The position numbers and the translations under genes are program-made. A stretch of 64,000 nucleotides of DNA, taken from Cupriavidus sp. WKF15. Its GTDB lineage: Bacteria; Pseudomonadota; Gammaproteobacteria; Burkholderiales; Burkholderiaceae. Of the stretch, positions 60,556-64,000 are shown in pieces (position 1 is the first letter of the stretch; every line of letters begins with the position of its first letter). The notes under the pieces were generated by a model that did no database searches, was not told where the DNA came from, and saw nothing but the letters and a program-made list of their open reading frames with translations. Location: assembly GCF_029278605.1 (NCBI RefSeq), contig NZ_CP119573.1:1860001-1924000 (forward strand), read 5' to 3'.

Positions 60556-61437
60556 ATGGAAACCCTGACACCTGGTTCCGAGACGGCGCTTGAATTTCCC
60601 GCCCTGTTGCGATACTGGCGTGGCAGGCGCGGCTACAGCCAGCTGGCGCTGTCGCTTGCGGCCGGAGTATCGCAGCGCCACATCAGCTTTCTCGAGTCCG
60701 GCCGTTCCCGGCCCAGCCGCGAGATGGTGCTGGCGCTGGCCGAACGGCTCGGTGTGCCGCTGCGCCAGCGCAACCGCATGTTGCTGGCGGGCGGTTTTGC
60801 ACCGGGCTATAGCGAGCACACTCTCGTCTCGCCGCCGTTGCAGATGGTCCAGCAGGCCATTTCGCTGATCCTTGCCAAGCAGGAGCCGTTCCCGGCGGTG
60901 GTGCTCGACCGCTTCTGGAACCTTGTCGACGCCAATCCCGCTTATCGCCGCATGCTGGATGTGTTGCTGGCCGGCCGCGCGCCCGCAGCGCTGGACGATG
61001 GCGGCGGTCGCGTCAACCTGATGCTGACCGTGTTCGATCCGCATGGCTTGTGGCCGGTGATCGAGAACGCCCGGCAGGTCGGCCGCTACCTGCTGCGGCG
61101 CGTCTGGCAGGAACTCCAGGTCCAGGCAAACGACCAGGCCGCGCGCGAAATCTTTGCGCGCATCGCGGTCTGGCATCCAGACATGGTGGGGCCGGGCGGC
61201 GCGCTGTTGCCTGACGACGAAGCGGCCGATGGTCCGCCGCCGCCGGTGCTGCCGGTGACGCTGCGCGCAGGCGCGTTCCGCGCTTCGCTGTTTTCCACGA
61301 TCACCACGCTCGGCATTCCGCAGGACGTCACGCTGCAGGAAATGCGCATCGAGTGCTTCTTTCCGGCCGACGAGGCCACGCGCGCGGTGTTCGAGACGCT
61401 GGCGCAAGATTTTGCCCCGCAGCCTCAGAAGCGGTAG
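60556..61437 (+). CDS. XRE-type regulator with MmyB-like ligand-binding domain
   Basis: A 293-residue regulator. The HTH is at about residues 12-75 (YWRGRRGYSQLALSLAAGVSQRHISFLESG-like, shown by SQRHISFLESGRSRPS). The rest is an MmyB-like ligand-binding domain (LDRFWNLVDANPAYRRML, NLMLTVFDPHGL, and a C-terminal TLGIPQDVTLQEMRIECFFP). Such proteins often regulate redox or dehydrogenase genes but the ligand here is unknown. It ends 13 bases inside the convergent pagL-like gene. Start at 60556 (METLTP) or 60532. Confidence 0.88.
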   Translation: METLTPGSETALEFPALLRYWRGRRGYSQLALSLAAGVSQRHISFLESGRSRPSREMVLALAERLGVPLRQRNRMLLAGGFAPGYSEHTLVSPPLQMVQQAISLILAKQEPFPAVVLDRFWNLVDANPAYRRMLDVLLAGRAPAALDDGGGRVNLMLTVFDPHGLWPVIENARQVGRYLLRRVWQELQVQANDQAAREIFARIAVWHPDMVGPGGALLPDDEAADGPPPPVLPVTLRAGAFRASLFSTITTLGIPQDVTLQEMRIECFFPADEATRAVFETLAQDFAPQPQKR

Positions 61438-62120
61438 CGCAGATACACCGTGCTGAAGCCTGTGCCGGGATTGGGCTGCTTGATCCCGGCATTCGAGATG
61501 TGCTGGTAGCGGTAGCCGACCGCGAATTGCTGCTCCTTTCCGAACGCCACGCCGACACCCGCGTATTCCGAGAATTGGAAGGCGGTGGAATAGACGTGAT
61601 CGTCGGAAGTTCGGGTTTCGGTCAAAAGGCGCAGGCCAAGCGACAGTTCCAGGAACGGCACCCAGCTATAGCGCTTCCAGGCCAGCCTGGCCACCGGCGA
61701 GAAGCCGAATTCCCAGGGATTGCGGGGATTGTTATCGCTGGTGCTATGCCAGCGCGCAACGTTTACCTCCCAAAGCAGGTCGAGGAGCAGGCCCTGCGGG
61801 TTGCCCCAGGCAATGCCGGAGTCCCACAGGAAGGCGGCTTCCACCTTCTGGACGTCGTGGCTGGTGTCGATTCCATAGCCGATCTGGACGGCGGGTACTG
61901 GCGGGGCGGCCTGCACCGGGCCACTCCCAAGGGCCGCGCCTGACAGGACCGCGACCAATGCTGCCTGTCGGATACATCGCGTCCGGGATAGCGTTCGGCG
62001 CAGGGTGGCAGGAGTGGAACAGCCAGGCCGGGCATCGGGCAGCGGTCGCATAGATAGGCTCGTTGTTGTCGGGAGACCCGGATCCGCGCCGCGCGTCCGG
62101 GGTCGGGTGGTGACGCGCAT
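61425..62120 (-). CDS. PagL-like lipid A 3-O-deacylase
   Basis: A 231-residue outer-membrane protein of the PagL/acyloxyacyl hydrolase family, which removes the 3-O acyl chain of lipid A. The catalytic His-Ser region is YRYQHISNAGIKQPNPGTG (H-x-S-N and PN), followed by the final barrel strand FSTVYLRYRF ending in Phe. An N-terminal region with a hydrophobic export stretch (about residues 50-72) ends in VQA; ahead of it lie ~45 residues that look non-conserved. Start at 62120 has AAGGG upstream; the ATG at 62051 would give a normal signal peptide. With the arn operon it adds a second lipid A modification in this region. Confidence 0.87.
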   Translation of the reverse strand: MRVTTRPRTRGADPGLPTTTSLSMRPLPDARPGCSTPATLRRTLSRTRCIRQAALVAVLSGAALGSGPVQAAPPVPAVQIGYGIDTSHDVQKVEAAFLWDSGIAWGNPQGLLLDLLWEVNVARWHSTSDNNPRNPWEFGFSPVARLAWKRYSWVPFLELSLGLRLLTETRTSDDHVYSTAFQFSEYAGVGVAFGKEQQFAVGYRYQHISNAGIKQPNPGTGFSTVYLRYRF

Positions 62121-62268
62121 AGTCCCTTTTTCATCACACCTCAGTTAGTTGTAGTACACGGTGGAGCACCTTGCACCCCAAGAAAAACGAACAGTCGTGC
62201 TAACATCCGCCGGCCGGCACGTTTCGCGCCTTGCCTCCAAGGTTTGGCGCGGCATGCCGGCACCGTTA

Positions 62269-62425
62269 CGTCTTCAGGGCGGGGTGCAAGTCCCCACCGG
62301 CGGTATGGCGCAGCGTACGTCCAGTGCGATGCGGCGAGCCCGCGAGCGCCTGCACATGCCGTGCAGGGTCAGCAGACCTGGTGCGAAGCCAGGGCCGACG
62401 GTCATAGTCCGGATGAAAGAAGATG
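62269..62425 (+). ncRNA. FMN riboswitch (RFN element)
   Basis: The leader of ribB carries the RFN core: TCTTCAGGGCGGGGTGCAA at the 5' end, the conserved GGTATGGCGCAGC-type arm, a long middle stem, and GTCCGGATGAAAGAAGATG at the 3' end, which pairs back to the start. The gap to the ribB ATG is about 180 bases and contains GC-rich stems that could be the expression platform (terminator or ribosome-site block). FMN binding should turn ribB down. Confidence 0.93.
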
Positions 62426-62604
62426 GGCGGGAGCCTGCCTGGCTGCCTCGCGCGCAGGGCATGGATGGTCACGCTTGCCGCGGCAGGACGCATTTGTCCG
62501 CGCACGCACGCGTACCGTCATGTCAGGCGCCCGCCGTGCTTGCCTGCGCGCTGCCGTTGATCCTCCCCTGAAACGCCCACTGATCAGCTAGCAAGGAGCG
62601 TTTC

Positions 62605-63276
62605 ATGCCAACCTTTTCCAACGAATCCGATTCCATCACGCTCGTAGCCGATGCCGACGAGCGCCCATTGGCCTTGCGCATTGCGCAGGCGCTGGACGCC
62701 ATGCGCGAAGGGCGCCCCGTTGTGCTGCTCGACGACGACGACCGCGAGAACGAGGCCGATCTCATCCTGGCCGCCGAATGCCTCACGCCGTCGAACATGG
62801 CAATGATGATCCGCGAATGCAGCGGCATCGTTTGCCTCTGCCTGACGGCTGCCAAGGTGCGCGAGCTTGGCTTGCGCCCCATGGTGGAGAACAATCGCAG
62901 CCAATACGGAACGGCGTTCACCGTATCGATCGAGGCGCGCGAGGGCGTGACCACCGGCGTGAGCGCGGCGGATCGCATCACCACGATTCGCGCGGCGATC
63001 GCCAAGGATGCCGGGCTCGATGCCGTGGTCAGCCCGGGCCACGTGTTTCCGCTGGTAGCGGTGGACGGCGGCGTACTGGTGCGTCGCGGACATACCGAAG
63101 GCTCCGTCGAACTGGCCCGGATGGCCGGCCTGTCGCCGGCCGCAGTGCTGTGCGAGCTGATGAATCCCGACGGCACGATGGCGCGCCGTCCCGAGGCGCT
63201 GGCATTTGCCGAAATGTACCGGCTGCCGGTGCTGACCATTGCCGATCTGGTCGCCTGGCGAGAATTGCACGGCTGA
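62605..63276 (+). CDS. ribB: 3,4-dihydroxy-2-butanone-4-phosphate synthase
   Basis: A 223-residue riboflavin-pathway enzyme that converts ribulose-5-phosphate to 3,4-dihydroxy-2-butanone-4-phosphate. Catalytic features: [16 protein letters not shown] (acidic metal-binding loop), [18 protein letters not shown], and [10 protein letters not shown]. It has the single-domain length of E. coli RibB, with no GTP cyclohydrolase II domain. AAGGAG lies before the ATG. An FMN riboswitch precedes it, so this copy is riboflavin-regulated and probably separate from a main rib operon. Confidence 0.95.
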   Translation: MPTFSNESDSITLVADADERPLALRIAQALDAMREGRPVVLLDDDDRENEADLILAAECLTPSNMAMMIRECSGIVCLCLTAAKVRELGLRPMVENNRSQYGTAFTVSIEAREGVTTGVSAADRITTIRAAIAKDAGLDAVVSPGHVFPLVAVDGGVLVRRGHTEGSVELARMAGLSPAAVLCELMNPDGTMARRPEALAFAEMYRLPVLTIADLVAWRELHG

Positions 63277-63369
63277 CATACGGTGGAGCTTGCGCTGCGC
63301 GGGTCGGCAAGCGCGGCGGCATGTGCGACAATGCGGATCGTTTTTTCCCGTCATTTCGAGGGCGATGCA

Positions 63370-63924
63370 ATGTTTTTCCGCAGGTTTCGAAGCGCCGCCG
63401 TGCTGTTCGGCTGCGCCGTGAGCGCGGCGGCCTACGCGCAATCCAGCACTGGGTACGATAGCCGCCCAGCCGCTGCCGCAGGTCTGTACCAATGCCAGCA
63501 GCCGTCCGGAGGCACTGTTTTCCGGTCTGCGCCGGGACAGGGCTGTGTCGTCGTTGCCGCACCGGAGTCCAGCGCGCCGGACCCGCAGCGCTGGCTTCCG
63601 CTGATGGGCGCCAACGGCGTGATCTCGTACTTCGATCAGCTTGCGGTCAAGCGGGCAGGGCCGGAGGTTGGCGTGGTGGTCATGCGCAACGCGCCCGCCG
63701 GGGTGATTCGTACAACGAGCGGCGAACCGATCCGGTCATCACTGAAGCGCATGGTGCTCGACTGCGCCTCGTCGATGGTGGCCGTGGTGGAACAGACGCT
63801 ATACAGCAAACGCTTCGCGCGCGGCGAGGCGCTCTACACGATCCGCTCGCCGCAATCTTCGCGCTTCCAGCCGGCGGCTTCCGGGTCAGTGGCCTCGGAA
63901 CTGATGCGCCGGCTGTGCCGCTAA
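63370..63924 (+). CDS. Secreted surface-adhesin E-like protein
   Basis: A 184-residue secreted protein: signal peptide MFFRRFRSAAVLFGC-to-AYA, then a small beta domain. VVVVMRNAP-like strands, VLDCASSMVAVVEQTLYSKRF and the conserved Cys-containing strand resemble the surface-adhesin protein E fold, where such strings precede the last strands. The start at 63370 gives a clean signal peptide; the ORF extends back to 63283. Function is not clear; family assignment is tentative. Confidence 0.62.
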   Translation: MFFRRFRSAAVLFGCAVSAAAYAQSSTGYDSRPAAAAGLYQCQQPSGGTVFRSAPGQGCVVVAAPESSAPDPQRWLPLMGANGVISYFDQLAVKRAGPEVGVVVMRNAPAGVIRTTSGEPIRSSLKRMVLDCASSMVAVVEQTLYSKRFARGEALYTIRSPQSSRFQPAASGSVASELMRRLCR

Positions 63925-63933
63925 GGTCAGCCT

Positions 63934-64000
63934 CTATTCAGCGACCTGACGTGACTTCCACTGACCGTCCTTCTGCTTGCAGAACCAGCCGCTCCAGTGC
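63934..64000 (-). CDS. C-terminus of a gene cut by the right edge
   Basis: On the minus strand the last 67 bases read HWSGWFCKQKDGQWKSRQV-AE and then TAG at 63934-63936. The Trp/Cys/Lys-rich composition is protein-like, while another frame is also open, so the call is tentative. Only the last ~21 residues are in view; the product is not recognisable. Confidence 0.45.
   Translation of the reverse strand, partial: HWSGWFCKQKDGQWKSRQVAE

Noticed and set aside
62161..62571. A 136-codon ORF upstream of ribB
   Set aside because: It runs through the FMN riboswitch, whose RNA structure explains the sequence conservation.

Overview
The window is GC-rich, gene-dense DNA from what looks like a betaproteobacterium of the Burkholderiaceae, most likely Cupriavidus or Ralstonia. 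That placement is inference from base composition, the arn, liv, ynb and formaldehyde gene sets and the protein sequences; no rRNA or other marker gene is present. There are about 57 protein genes (one cut by each window edge), two tRNAs, one FMN riboswitch and several clear terminators. No insertion sequence, phage, CRISPR array or rRNA was found.

Layout. 1-4659: type VI secretion, a VgrG spike gene followed by a large peptidoglycan-hydrolase effector that runs off the left edge; the first ~600 bases are clearly AT-richer than the rest. 5258-12439: a seven-gene leftward arn operon that makes 4-amino-4-deoxy-L-arabinose and transfers it to lipid A, with arnA split into two genes and one visible flippase-type subunit. 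12735-17180: an HdeD-like membrane protein, two unknown secreted proteins, an amino-acid binding protein and an acyltransferase-3. 17413-27574: a nine-gene, 10-kb rightward cluster for pyrimidine salvage and breakdown: a RutR-like operator, homologues of yeast URC1 and URC4, uracil phosphoribosyltransferase, a RutR-like regulator, a nucleobase-type ABC importer and cytosine deaminase. 27670-30953: tRNA-Leu, a membrane diguanylate cyclase, a small autotransporter-barrel-like protein, tRNA-Arg.

31167-38145: GNAT acetyltransferase, RRM-like protein, glutathione-dependent formaldehyde detoxification pair, chemoreceptor, ADP/ATP-translocase-like permease and a Tat-exported aldo/keto reductase. 38458-41828: branched-chain amino-acid type ABC transporter without its own binding protein; a binding protein of that type sits alone at 47902-49077. 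41998-47867: a six-gene phospholipid-head-group operon resembling E. coli ynbABCD plus a PlsC acyltransferase. 49198-56612: two divergent operons (GntP permease, RidA, N-acyl-D-amino-acid deacylase and RpiR regulator facing a PLP deaminase, 2-keto-3-deoxygluconate kinase and KDPG aldolase) that together read as uptake and breakdown of (N-acetyl-)D-glucosaminate.

56719-64000: entericidin-like lipoprotein, degenerate GGDEF-EAL protein, CorC/CNNM-type transporter, a repeat lipoprotein, an MmyB-type regulator, PagL-type lipid A deacylase, an FMN riboswitch with ribB, a secreted adhesin-E-like protein, and a gene end cut by the right edge. The strongest candidates for an under-described system are the bacterial URC-type pyrimidine cluster, the glucosaminate cluster and the ynb-like lipid operon.
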